Shown: piece after piece, positions 34,804-42,240 of the stretch | How positions within the stretch are numbered: the first letter of the stretch is position 1 | Layout: each line of letters starts with the position of its first letter | DNA from: Mesorhizobium opportunistum WSM2075 | GTDB taxonomy: Bacteria > Pseudomonadota > Alphaproteobacteria > Rhizobiales > Rhizobiaceae | Assembly: GCF_000176035.2 (NCBI RefSeq) | Contig: NC_015675.1 | Coordinates: 868,001 to 932,000 of the forward strand | Direction of reading: 5' to 3' | DNA: 64,000 nt | The notes under the pieces: model-generated | The model's input: the letters and a program-made list of their open reading frames with translations, nothing else | Database searches by the model: none | What the model was told of the DNA's origin: nothing | Translations under genes and position numbers: made by a program

Positions 34804-35508
34804 CTAATTGGTCGCCGCGGCCAGGATCGGCCCGCCGCCCGGCGATTGCACCAGCACGGCGGTGCTCAAGCCGCCCGAAGCCGCCGGTAGATCGAGCGCT
34901 GTGGCGTCGCCGGTCCAGCTGCCCAGCCTTGTCAGCGCATGCACGACATTGGCGTGGGGCAGCGTGCGGCCGGTGTTTTCGCCGCGCGCCACCGGCACCT
35001 CGACGACGCCCTTGGTGTAGCGCACCAGCCAGACATCGGCCTTGCCGCCCGGCACCGAACCGGCGCCGATCACGGCCTTGCCGCCATCGAGCGACAGCGA
35101 CGGGCCCTTGGTGTGGCCGGCGCTGGAGATCAGACGCTGGATTTCGCCGGACGCGGCGCCGACGCCATCGGCATGGCCATTGACCACCACTTGCGGCGTG
35201 AACGGCCCGTCGCGACCGAGCGCCGGCTCGTAGCGGACCTGGCGCTGGGTGAATTCCTGCCTGCCGAACGTGTCCTTCCAGCCGAGATAGTCCCAGTAGG
35301 TGACGTTGAAGGACAGCGCCAGCACACCGGGCTGGTCCTTGACCTTGATGAGGTTGGCGTTGGCCGGCGGGCAGGAGGAACAGCCCTGGCTGGTGAACAG
35401 CTCGACCACGGTGAGCGGCTGCGCGGCCGCCGCACCGAGGCTAGCCGCGAGCGCAAGCGCACCCAGGCTGGACAACAGGGCGAACCTTCCGGCTGGTGAT
35501 CTCGGCAT
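34804..35508 (-). CDS. DUF1223 protein, exported, thioredoxin-like
   Basis: 234 residues. Signal peptide to about 29 (SLGAAAAQPL). The thioredoxin-like core starts with VVELFTSQGCSSCPPANANL, a CxxC active pair at about 41-44. The later blocks SFNVTYWDYLGWKDTFG and TPQVVVNGHADGVG are DUF1223 signatures. Function of the family is not established. As the upstream gene of a Met-peptide and an exported one-Cys MsrA, it is a candidate electron donor, but this is inference. Confidence 0.8.
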   Translation of the reverse strand: MPRSPAGRFALLSSLGALALAASLGAAAAQPLTVVELFTSQGCSSCPPANANLIKVKDQPGVLALSFNVTYWDYLGWKDTFGRQEFTQRQVRYEPALGRDGPFTPQVVVNGHADGVGAASGEIQRLISSAGHTKGPSLSLDGGKAVIGAGSVPGGKADVWLVRYTKGVVEVPVARGENTGRTLPHANVVHALTRLGSWTGDATALDLPAASGGLSTAVLVQSPGGGPILAAATN

Positions 35509-35651
35509 CGACTTTGCTCCGTGGGGACGGCGCTGCGATGCGCCGCCGATATCCCCACTTCGCCGCCCTCCGCCGCTTCGTTACAGCGCTCACCGGTTTG
35601 TGATCGGGAGGCGCCTCTCTGGGGCACCGGAGATTGGCGAAGGCGCAGCAG

Positions 35652-35686
35652 CAGCCGATCTCCCCCCTTGAGGGGGAGATCGGCTG
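35652..35686. repeat. Mosaic-element hairpin (family B core) between DUF1223 and Tad-like genes
   Basis: 15-bp perfect stem CAGCCGATCTCCCCC / GGGGGAGATCGGCTG with a CTTGA loop. It is the inner stem of family B elements and may act as a terminator for the leftward gene at 35691. Confidence 0.6.
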
Positions 35687-35690
35687 TTTC

Positions 35691-36755
35691 CTACTGCGTC
35701 AGTGCCGTGGCCGAGGGCCGCTTGTTGAAGTCGCATTTGCCGGTGACGTTGTAGAAGAAGTCGGCGTTGCTGACAGGCGCCGGGACCGGGTTGCCGCCGT
35801 CTTCCCAGGCCTGGTAGCTTGTCGCGCCGCAGGGCACGATGCTGAAGATATCGACGGTCTGACCGGTCGCGGTCTCGGTCAGACTGTTCGCGTATGCCCC
35901 GTTGTAGAGCCGGTTGGATGTCGCCGGATCGTTCGACATCAGCTTCTTCGGGTTACCCGACGGCACGTCCATCTGCAGATAGAGGCCGCCCATCGTGCTG
36001 ACATCGACCGCCGCGCCGGCGCTATTGGCCGGATACATCGTATCGACACAGTAATATTTCGTGCCGCTCGCGTCGGTCTTGAGGGTCACGCCGGTGGGCG
36101 GGTTGTTGCCGACGGTGCAGACCTGGTTCTGAACCAAGGTGGTGACGGTCTTCCCCGCTGAATCGGTGGTGAGGACGCTGACGTTGGTGGTGCCGTAGCC
36201 CTTGGGGTCCTTGGTGTTGCCATAGGTGTAGTCGATCGTCATCAGCGGCTTGGCTACCGCCGCACCGAATTGCGTGCCGTAGAGCGTCATCGTCTTGTTC
36301 CAGTAGCCCGACACCCCGGTGACCTTGAAGGTCGCGTTTACCAGCGACGGCGGCTTGCTGACCGCCGATACGACGGCAACCGGCACGGTGTCGATCCTGG
36401 CGATTTTCATGAAAATGGTCGGCATGGCGAAACTTGCCGTGGCCCGGGCGGTGGCGGCGGCGGTGGTGGTACCAGCCACAAAGCTGTTCAGCGTCGCGGT
36501 GCCTTGTCCGCCGTTGGCGATGAAGGAATCCTGCAGCGCCGCCTGGCGCTGCGCCAGCGTCGAGGTGGTATCCATGGTTGTGATCGACAGCAGCGCCGCA
36601 TCCAGCGCCTGCTGCTGGTTGGACCGGGTCTGGACCGCGCTGGTATAGTCGACCGAGAAGCCGACGGCGGATATGATCGGCACCAGCATGAGAAAGAACA
36701 GCGGCATCATCGACCCGCTGCGTGAACGGGCGAACCCGCTGGCAACCCTGCGCAT
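35691..36755 (-). CDS. TadE/TadG-like pilus assembly or Flp-associated exported protein
   Basis: 354 residues from the ATG at 36755. The N-terminus is basic then hydrophobic (SRSGSMMPLFFLMLVPIISAVGFSVDYTSAVQTRSNQQQALDA shortened in part): the TadG/TadE-type single anchor followed by a long extracytoplasmic domain rich in Ser, Thr, Val and Asn. Two or more cysteine pairs occur (VCTVGNN, YYCVDTM, VPCGAT, GKCDFN). The family belongs to Tad pilus systems, but no other Tad gene is in the window, so it is an orphan copy. Confidence 0.75.
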   Translation of the reverse strand: MRRVASGFARSRSGSMMPLFFLMLVPIISAVGFSVDYTSAVQTRSNQQQALDAALLSITTMDTTSTLAQRQAALQDSFIANGGQGTATLNSFVAGTTTAAATARATASFAMPTIFMKIARIDTVPVAVVSAVSKPPSLVNATFKVTGVSGYWNKTMTLYGTQFGAAVAKPLMTIDYTYGNTKDPKGYGTTNVSVLTTDSAGKTVTTLVQNQVCTVGNNPPTGVTLKTDASGTKYYCVDTMYPANSAGAAVDVSTMGGLYLQMDVPSGNPKKLMSNDPATSNRLYNGAYANSLTETATGQTVDIFSIVPCGATSYQAWEDGGNPVPAPVSNADFFYNVTGKCDFNKRPSATALTQ

Positions 36756-36963
36756 TTCGCAACCCCCAAAGGCATTAGAGACTGCGCAGGTACCATGCAG
36801 CCGGCAAACCAAGGTCTAACGCGATAGATCAAAGTTTAAGCATTCCTGGCCGCCGGGCCGGTATTGCGGGCTTTTTGGCGCGGCTCACCGCTTTGTGATC
36901 GATAGGGCAGCCCTTGGCCCGCAAGCCTTGCCGCCGCTTGCCGCCCCTGCTAAAGCGCGCGGC

Positions 36964-38769
36964 ATGAGCACGCCCCTCGACCACATCCGCAATTTCTCCA
37001 TCGTCGCCCATATCGACCATGGCAAATCCACGCTGGCCGACCGCCTGATCCAGTCCACCGGCGGGCTGGAGCTGCGCGACATGAAGGAGCAGGTGCTGGA
37101 CTCGATGGATATCGAGCGCGAGCGCGGCATCACCATCAAGGCGCAGACGGTGCGGCTGAAGTACCGCGCCTTGAATGGCGAGGACTATATTCTAAACCTC
37201 ATCGACACACCCGGCCATGTCGACTTCGCCTATGAAGTGTCGCGCTCGCTCGCCGCCTGCGAGGGCTCGCTGCTGGTGGTCGACGCCAGCCAGGGCGTCG
37301 AGGCGCAGACGCTCGCCAATGTCTACCAGGCGATCGACAACAACCACGAGATCGTCGTGGTGCTGAACAAGGTCGACCTGCCGGCCGCCGAACCCGAGCG
37401 CATCCGCGAGCAGGTCGAGGAGGTGATCGGCATCGACGCCTCCAACGCCGTGCTGATCTCGGCCAAGACCGGGCTCGGCATTCCCGACGTGCTGGAGGCC
37501 ATCGTCCACCAGCTGCCGCCGCCGCGCGAAGGCGACGCGTCGGCGCCCTTGAAGGCGATGCTGGTCGACAGCTGGTACGACGCCTATCTCGGCGTCATCG
37601 TTCTGGTGCGCATCATCGACGGCGTGTTGAAGAAGGGCCAGACCATCCGCATGATGGGCACCGGCGCCAAATATCTTGTCGAGCGCACCGGCGTGTTCAC
37701 GCCGGCCCGCATCAATGTCGACGAGCTTGGCCCCGGCGAGTTCGGCTTCTTCACCGGCTCGATCAAGGAAGTGGCCGACACCCGCGTCGGCGACACCATC
37801 ACCGAGGACAAGCGGCAGACCGCGCATGCCCTGCCCGGCTTCAAGCCCGCGCAGCCGGTGGTGTTCTGCGGCCTGTTCCCGGTCGACGCCGCCGATTTCG
37901 AGGATCTGCGCGCTGCCGTCGGCAAATTGCGCCTCAACGACGCTTCCTTCTCATACGAAATGGAAACCAGTGCGGCGCTCGGCTTCGGCTATCGCTGCGG
38001 CTTCCTCGGCCTGCTGCATCTGGAAATCATCCAGGAGCGGCTGGAGCGCGAGTTCAACCTCGACCTGATCGCCACGGCGCCCTCGGTCGTCTACCGGCTG
38101 CTCCTCAATGACGGCTCGATGAAGGAGCTGCACAACCCGGCCGACATGCCCGACGTGGTGAAGATCTCGGCCATCGAGGAGCCGTGGATCCGCGCCACGA
38201 TCCTGACCCCCGACGACTATCTCGGCGGCATCTTGAAACTCTGCCAGGACCGGCGCGGCATCCAGGCCGACCTCTCCTATGTCGGCAAGCGCGCCATGCT
38301 GACCTACGACCTGCCGCTCAACGAAGTCGTCTTCGACTTTTATGATCGCCTGAAATCGATCTCCAAGGGCTACGCCTCGTTCGACTATCACCTGACCGAT
38401 TATCGCGAGGGCGACTTGGTGAAGATGTCGATCCTGGTCAATGAGGAGCCTGTCGACGCGCTCTCCATGCTGGTGCACCGCACGGCGGCGGAAAAGCGCG
38501 GCCGGCAGATGGTCGAGAAGCTCAAGGAGCTGATCCCGCACCATCTGTTCAAGATCCCGATCCAGGCCGCGATCGGCGGCAAGGTGATCGCCCGCGAAAC
38601 CATCTCGGCGCTGCGCAAGGACGTGACCGCCAAAAGCTACGGCGGCGACGTCTCGCGCAAACGCAAGCTGCTGGACAAGCAGAAAGAAGGCAAAAAGCGG
38701 ATGCGCCAGTTCGGCAAGGTGGATATCCCGCAGGAGGCGTTTATTCAGGCGCTGAAGATGGGGGATTGA
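36964..38769 (+). CDS. lepA: Elongation factor 4 (LepA), ribosome back-translocase GTPase
   Basis: 601 residues, full length. G1 box [10 protein letters not shown]3 DTPGHVDF, G4 NKVD, and the C-terminal domain ending [16 protein letters not shown] as in LepA. Conserved through bacteria. Start at 36964 gives the usual N-terminus [13 protein letters not shown]; an upstream in-frame start at 36895 is an extension without family support. No co-directional partner; two perfect hairpins directly follow. Confidence 0.95.
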   Translation: MSTPLDHIRNFSIVAHIDHGKSTLADRLIQSTGGLELRDMKEQVLDSMDIERERGITIKAQTVRLKYRALNGEDYILNLIDTPGHVDFAYEVSRSLAACEGSLLVVDASQGVEAQTLANVYQAIDNNHEIVVVLNKVDLPAAEPERIREQVEEVIGIDASNAVLISAKTGLGIPDVLEAIVHQLPPPREGDASAPLKAMLVDSWYDAYLGVIVLVRIIDGVLKKGQTIRMMGTGAKYLVERTGVFTPARINVDELGPGEFGFFTGSIKEVADTRVGDTITEDKRQTAHALPGFKPAQPVVFCGLFPVDAADFEDLRAAVGKLRLNDASFSYEMETSAALGFGYRCGFLGLLHLEIIQERLEREFNLDLIATAPSVVYRLLLNDGSMKELHNPADMPDVVKISAIEEPWIRATILTPDDYLGGILKLCQDRRGIQADLSYVGKRAMLTYDLPLNEVVFDFYDRLKSISKGYASFDYHLTDYREGDLVKMSILVNEEPVDALSMLVHRTAAEKRGRQMVEKLKELIPHHLFKIPIQAAIGGKVIARETISALRKDVTAKSYGGDVSRKRKLLDKQKEGKKRMRQFGKVDIPQEAFIQALKMGD

Positions 38770-38777
38770 GAAGCCGG

Positions 38778-38823
38778 TTGGCGCGCAAAGCGCGCCAAGT
38801 CATCGATCCGGTGGATCGATGAC
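38778..38823. repeat. Two tandem perfect hairpins directly after lepA
   Basis: First hairpin TTGGCGCGC-AAA-GCGCGCCAA (38778-38798), second GTCATCGATCC-GGT-GGATCGATGAC (38799-38823), with no base between them. No T-run follows, so they are more like a REP/mosaic unit than a simple terminator, though they could stop transcription. They mark the left border of a compositionally different accessory stretch. Confidence 0.55.
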
Positions 38824-38908
38824 AGGCTTCGAAAGCGGGGGAGCTGCCGGAGGCAGCGGGCCCCCCGCCAGCGCTTAAACTGCGTAATAGTGCCCTAGTT
38901 TGAAATCG

Positions 38909-39634
38909 CTATTTCCTCAGGACACCAGGACGCGGTGTAATCGTCGGCCATAGCTTGGCGATCTGTCTACAGGCTCCGCGAATAGACCTGAGCCGGATTG
39001 CGTGGTCTGTGGCTGGGCCGATGCGCTCCCCTAGGCGGACATCGGCGACAAAGCAAAGGTCGCGGTCCGGAACGCCCATCTTCCCGTCCTGGGCTTCCAA
39101 GAGCATTTGCAGCAGAGCAACCATGTACCGGGCCATTTCACGCCGATGCTCGCCACGCCTGCGCTTGGTTTCGTCAAGCTTGCATCCATCCGGGTCGGGA
39201 GCCTTTGCGACGCGCAACAGCCCAGCACCTATGCGGTCGCGCCCACCACTCACCAAAAAATCAGGCCGGATAGAAACCAAAACACCTTCAATATCTATTG
39301 CATCAAATTGCGAAGGTTGGCTTAGCGCCATGGCCCTCGTCCCAAAGGCGTTTTCATGCCGCAGGAACAAGTCTATCGACTCGATGCAGCGCAAAGCTTC
39401 GTCTCGGGTTTTTGGCTTTACGTCCCATCCCGCCGCCCTTTGGTTTAACGCTTCCTTAACCCTATCGAGCGCGATTGTGTCGCGGCGGGGATCGCAATTG
39501 TATGCTCGTAGCGCTCGCATCGCATCGCCGTTCGCCGTGACAATTGGCGGCCGGGAAAATCGCGAGTCATGCAGGATTGTCTCTTGCCCGTCTGGTTGCA
39601 AAATCAAATACTCGGCAAGAGCGGTCGCTGACAT
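38909..39634 (-). CDS. Unrecognised protein, possible PD-(D/E)XK nuclease-like fold
   Basis: 241 residues from the ATG at 39634 (GAGG site upstream); an upstream ATG at 39688 adds a basic 18-residue stretch. Sequence LAEYLILQPDGQETILHDSR opens; later IEGVLVSIRPDFLVSG with GAGLLRVAKAPDPDG and ETKRRRGEHRREMARYMVAL resembles a restriction-endonuclease-like core (Asp in RPDF, Lys in RVAK), but this is a visual impression and needs structure prediction. No signal peptide or membrane span. In an accessory stretch of less typical composition. The gene faces a small rightward gene whose ATG overlaps the alternative start. Confidence 0.6.
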   Translation of the reverse strand: MSATALAEYLILQPDGQETILHDSRFSRPPIVTANGDAMRALRAYNCDPRRDTIALDRVKEALNQRAAGWDVKPKTRDEALRCIESIDLFLRHENAFGTRAMALSQPSQFDAIDIEGVLVSIRPDFLVSGGRDRIGAGLLRVAKAPDPDGCKLDETKRRRGEHRREMARYMVALLQMLLEAQDGKMGVPDRDLCFVADVRLGERIGPATDHAIRLRSIRGACRQIAKLWPTITPRPGVLRK

Positions 39635-39686
39635 TCGAGCCTCGCGCCGTTCGCGAACGGCAGGATGAAGAACTAGGGGTACGGCC

Positions 39687-39941
39687 ATGGATGAAGACCT
39701 TTCGATTCAGTTGGACAATCACCGAACACTATGGCTTACCGAAATTTCCCGCGTGACCTTTGAAGCCCAAGCCCTTGACGATCTCGGCGGCGACGGCGGT
39801 GTTTTCGTCGTCTTGGAAGACAGTGCTGAAGGCAAATTTGACGTACTCGCGAAAGCCGCATCCGCTTGGGCGGGCCAAACCCTACTGACCTTGATTGCAC
39901 AGGCGCTTTCACAGAAGCCCATGCTTTCCCTCGTTAGGTAG
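39687..39941 (+). CDS. Unrecognised small protein
   Basis: 84 residues, acidic N-terminus (MDEDLSIQLDNHRTLWLTEI), hydrophobic C-terminal half (VLAKAASAWAGQTLLTLIAQAL). Divergent from the 38909 gene: their ATGs (39687 plus, 39688 minus) share the palindrome CATG if the longer start of the latter is used. AGGGG site upstream. No family recognised; a cytosolic partner or antitoxin-like role is conceivable but unsupported. Confidence 0.5.
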   Translation: MDEDLSIQLDNHRTLWLTEISRVTFEAQALDDLGGDGGVFVVLEDSAEGKFDVLAKAASAWAGQTLLTLIAQALSQKPMLSLVR

Positions 39942-40027
39942 ATTTTCCAATTCTGTGTTCATGGATTGTCGCCGCTCTTACGGCATTAATCGGCAGGAAA
40001 AGCTGTGGAGGTTGCATGTCAGCCTCC

Positions 40028-40681
40028 TTATTCGAAAAACGAGGTAGCTGAGGAAGACGGTTCCGACGTACCCTCAGCCACTAGGCCTCTATCGTCTCTC
40101 TCCGATTCAGGAATGAAGACCCAAGTTCTTCCTTCTCGGTGCACCGAACCCTCGTTCGACAGCCGGTAGAGAGTCATGCCGACTGTCTTCTCATGCATTT
40201 CGATACCCTGCGCCGAGACGAACTCTTTGATCTCGGACGCGCGGGCGCCCGCGTCACCTGCCTGCCGCAAGCGCTCCAGAACAATGTCTTTAATCTTTGG
40301 CGTATGTGATTCATCTACATTTCGGCTGTGGCCGGAGCCTTCGCCCTTGCCCGTGTCTTCGGTCTTGCTCTGCTGGCTTTCGCCTGACGCACCCGTTCGG
40401 CTCTCATTTTGTTCGCCCTTCGCAACTTCGAAGGCCGTGTTGTAGCGCTCGACACCAATCGCCTCTTTAACGATGTCCCACAACTTCCCTGCACCAGTGT
40501 CGAATCCGAAGACTGCCAAAGCCGGTCGAACATTTGCCATGATGGCTTGAGCGGCAGCCACACGTTCATTGGCGGCGGCGATTTCCCTTTCTGCCGCAGC
40601 TTTCAATTCCTGCGCCTCGAGCTGGCGAACCAGGATTGAGAAAACAGCCGCCTTTTCGTGTTCGCGTAGCTTGACCACCAT
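40028..40681 (-). CDS. Unrecognised protein: coiled coil plus C-terminal winged helix
   Basis: 217 residues. The N-terminal third (about 15-60) is a strong alpha-helical coiled coil rich in Ala, Glu, Arg (AAAEREIAAANERVAAAQAI). A low-complexity, polar linker with KTEDTGKGEGSGHS follows at about 95-120. Residues about 128-190 look like a winged helix (KIKDIVLERLRQAGDAGA, TLYRLSNEGSVHREG). This arrangement fits a DNA-associated or phage/plasmid-type protein. Start at 40681 has a TAGGA upstream. It ends the accessory stretch that begins after lepA. Confidence 0.6.
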   Translation of the reverse strand: MVVKLREHEKAAVFSILVRQLEAQELKAAAEREIAAANERVAAAQAIMANVRPALAVFGFDTGAGKLWDIVKEAIGVERYNTAFEVAKGEQNESRTGASGESQQSKTEDTGKGEGSGHSRNVDESHTPKIKDIVLERLRQAGDAGARASEIKEFVSAQGIEMHEKTVGMTLYRLSNEGSVHREGRTWVFIPESERDDRGLVAEGTSEPSSSATSFFE

Positions 40682-40950
40682 CGTCCTACCATTTCGATTC
40701 TGTTTCTAACGCGAATGGGAAAAATAAGCAATCATGTCAGGAAATCATGTGTAGCATCACCGATGTGAATCAACAAAAGGAATCATTTCCACAGGTTGTC
40801 CACCGGTGCGCAAATGTCCCACGAAAGGCACCTTAGGATCACAGGCGCTTACCGGCGTGCTGGAATCCCAATGGCCCCGTTGCCACTGGTATCGCCCTTC
40901 ACCAATATCCCACTTTGACGTATCCTCGCCCAACTTGGGGGAAACATCGC

Positions 40951-41463
40951 ATGCGCACCACCTCCGACACCGTCGCCGCTCTCGGCCTGGCCATCGGCGG
41001 CGCCTTCGGCCTGGCGGGCACCTTCGTCGCCAGCGCTCCGTTGCGCGAAACGCTCTGGACGATCGACGGCGCGGCACTCGTGGTCGCGACCGCGCTGCTG
41101 ACGATGAAATATCAGCGGCTGGGCAATGACTGCGTCGCCGCGGGCTTCCTGACCTTCCTGGCCGGCGAGACCTTGCTGATGGCCGGCAATGCGGCGGGGT
41201 TGGAGGCCAGCGTGCCCTCCTATGTCGGCGGCATCTCGCTTTGGGCGGCGGCACTGCTCATGGTCAGCGCGCCCACGACATTTGCCCTGTGGATGCGGCT
41301 CACCGCGCTGGTGGCCGCCGTGCTGTTTGTCGTCTCGGCTTGCATGATCCTGTGGGGCGCGCCCTTGCTGCCGACCTCGGCGCCGCTGCCCGCCGCCGGC
41401 TATCCGTTCCTGGTGCTGACTTTTATCGGGTGGATCTGGACGCTGATGAGGGATGAGCGGTGA
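40951..41463 (+). CDS. Integral membrane protein of unknown function
   Basis: 170 residues, five predicted spans (VAALGLAIGGAFGLAGTFV near the N-terminus, then four more). No recognised domain; loops are short. GGGGAAAC upstream of the ATG at 40951 supports the start; the frame is open from 40915. It lies at the right edge of the accessory stretch, before a mosaic repeat. Confidence 0.65.
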   Translation: MRTTSDTVAALGLAIGGAFGLAGTFVASAPLRETLWTIDGAALVVATALLTMKYQRLGNDCVAAGFLTFLAGETLLMAGNAAGLEASVPSYVGGISLWAAALLMVSAPTTFALWMRLTALVAAVLFVVSACMILWGAPLLPTSAPLPAAGYPFLVLTFIGWIWTLMRDER

Positions 41464-41474
41464 GCGGGAGGCGG

Positions 41475-41667
41475 TCTTCCTTCCCCCCTTGTGGGGGAAG
41501 GTGGATTGCCGCGGAGCGGCAAGACGGATGAGGGGTGCTCCAGCGGAGTGAGGCGTTGGTGGTTCGATCTCGTAATTGTGTGACGTTATCGCCAAGCTGG
41601 AACACCCCTCATCCGTCTCGGCGCTGGCGCGCCGATCCACCTTCTCCCGCAAGGGGAGAAGGGAAGA
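41475..41667. repeat. Palindromic intergenic mosaic element, family A copy 2
   Basis: Same outer stems and inner GATGAGGGGTGCTCCAG / GGAACACCCCTCATC blocks as the copy at 1541-1724, with a different centre. Each copy has a stem of the form CTTCCCCCTTGTGGGGGAAGG. Confidence 0.75.
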
Positions 41668-42107
41668 ACGCGCTTAACCGTCGCTGATCGCCCGCTCGCC
41701 GGTAATACAACACAACGGTACGAAACCGTACCAAGTTCCCGGCTCGGTTGCTCGTGCAATATCGGACCGGTACACAAATCGGGCGGCGGACCTGAACAAG
41801 GTCGCTGGGTGGCCGGCGCGGGCTCAGGCAATTGTCACACGGCATCGCGCCGGCCATTTCCCCAAGAGGGGCCTGCGCCAAATATAGTCGGCAAAGCCCG
41901 ATGCTGGCGGCGCTTCTCCATTGCAATAACGGCAATCAAGCGGACCGGATGCAGGCTGGAGCCGGAATGCTCTTCCCGGCGAATCGGCTGCCGTTCGTCC
42001 TATGGTGGACATGAAAATCATTCGCCACGGCAAGAAGAGCCATAGAATTCGACCCATGCGTATTCCCAAAAGTGGCTTTCCGTGATTGTCTGACTTGCGC
42101 AGGGCTA
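41668..42107. other. Gene-free stretch with orphan dyad before the papain-like gene
   Basis: About 440 bases with no coding frame of note. It contains a dyad GGTACG-AAAC-CGTACC at 41717-41732. Sequence character is that of degenerate intergenic DNA; a lost gene cannot be ruled out. Confidence 0.5.
41717..41732. promoter_or_regulatory. Orphan TetR-like dyad
   Basis: GGTACG-AAAC-CGTACC, six-base perfect arms; such arms are common in TetR-family operators. No TetR gene is adjacent, so the site may be a relic or a target in trans. Confidence 0.35.
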
Positions 42108-42212
42108 CTAAAGCGCACCGCGCTTGAACGGATTCAGGCGACGCGCCTCAGTTCTTTGTTTCCAGTGCATGTCGTTCTCCCAGAAATCGAAGTCATTTTT
42201 GGGCTCCAAGCA
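42108..42212. repeat. Rhizobial intergenic repeat (family D copy 2 with flanking block)
   Basis: CTAAAGCGCACCGCGCTT with an inverse ACGCGCCT block, then the palindrome TGCATGTCGTTCTCCC ... GGGCTCCAAGCA (42166-42212). The palindrome is related to the one at 26518-26562, but more diverged. It ends 28 bases before the start of the papain-like fusion gene, so it probably contributes to the 5' UTR or promoter. Confidence 0.55.
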
Positions 42213-42240
42213 TTGGGCAGGTCAAGTCAACCAAGGGGGG

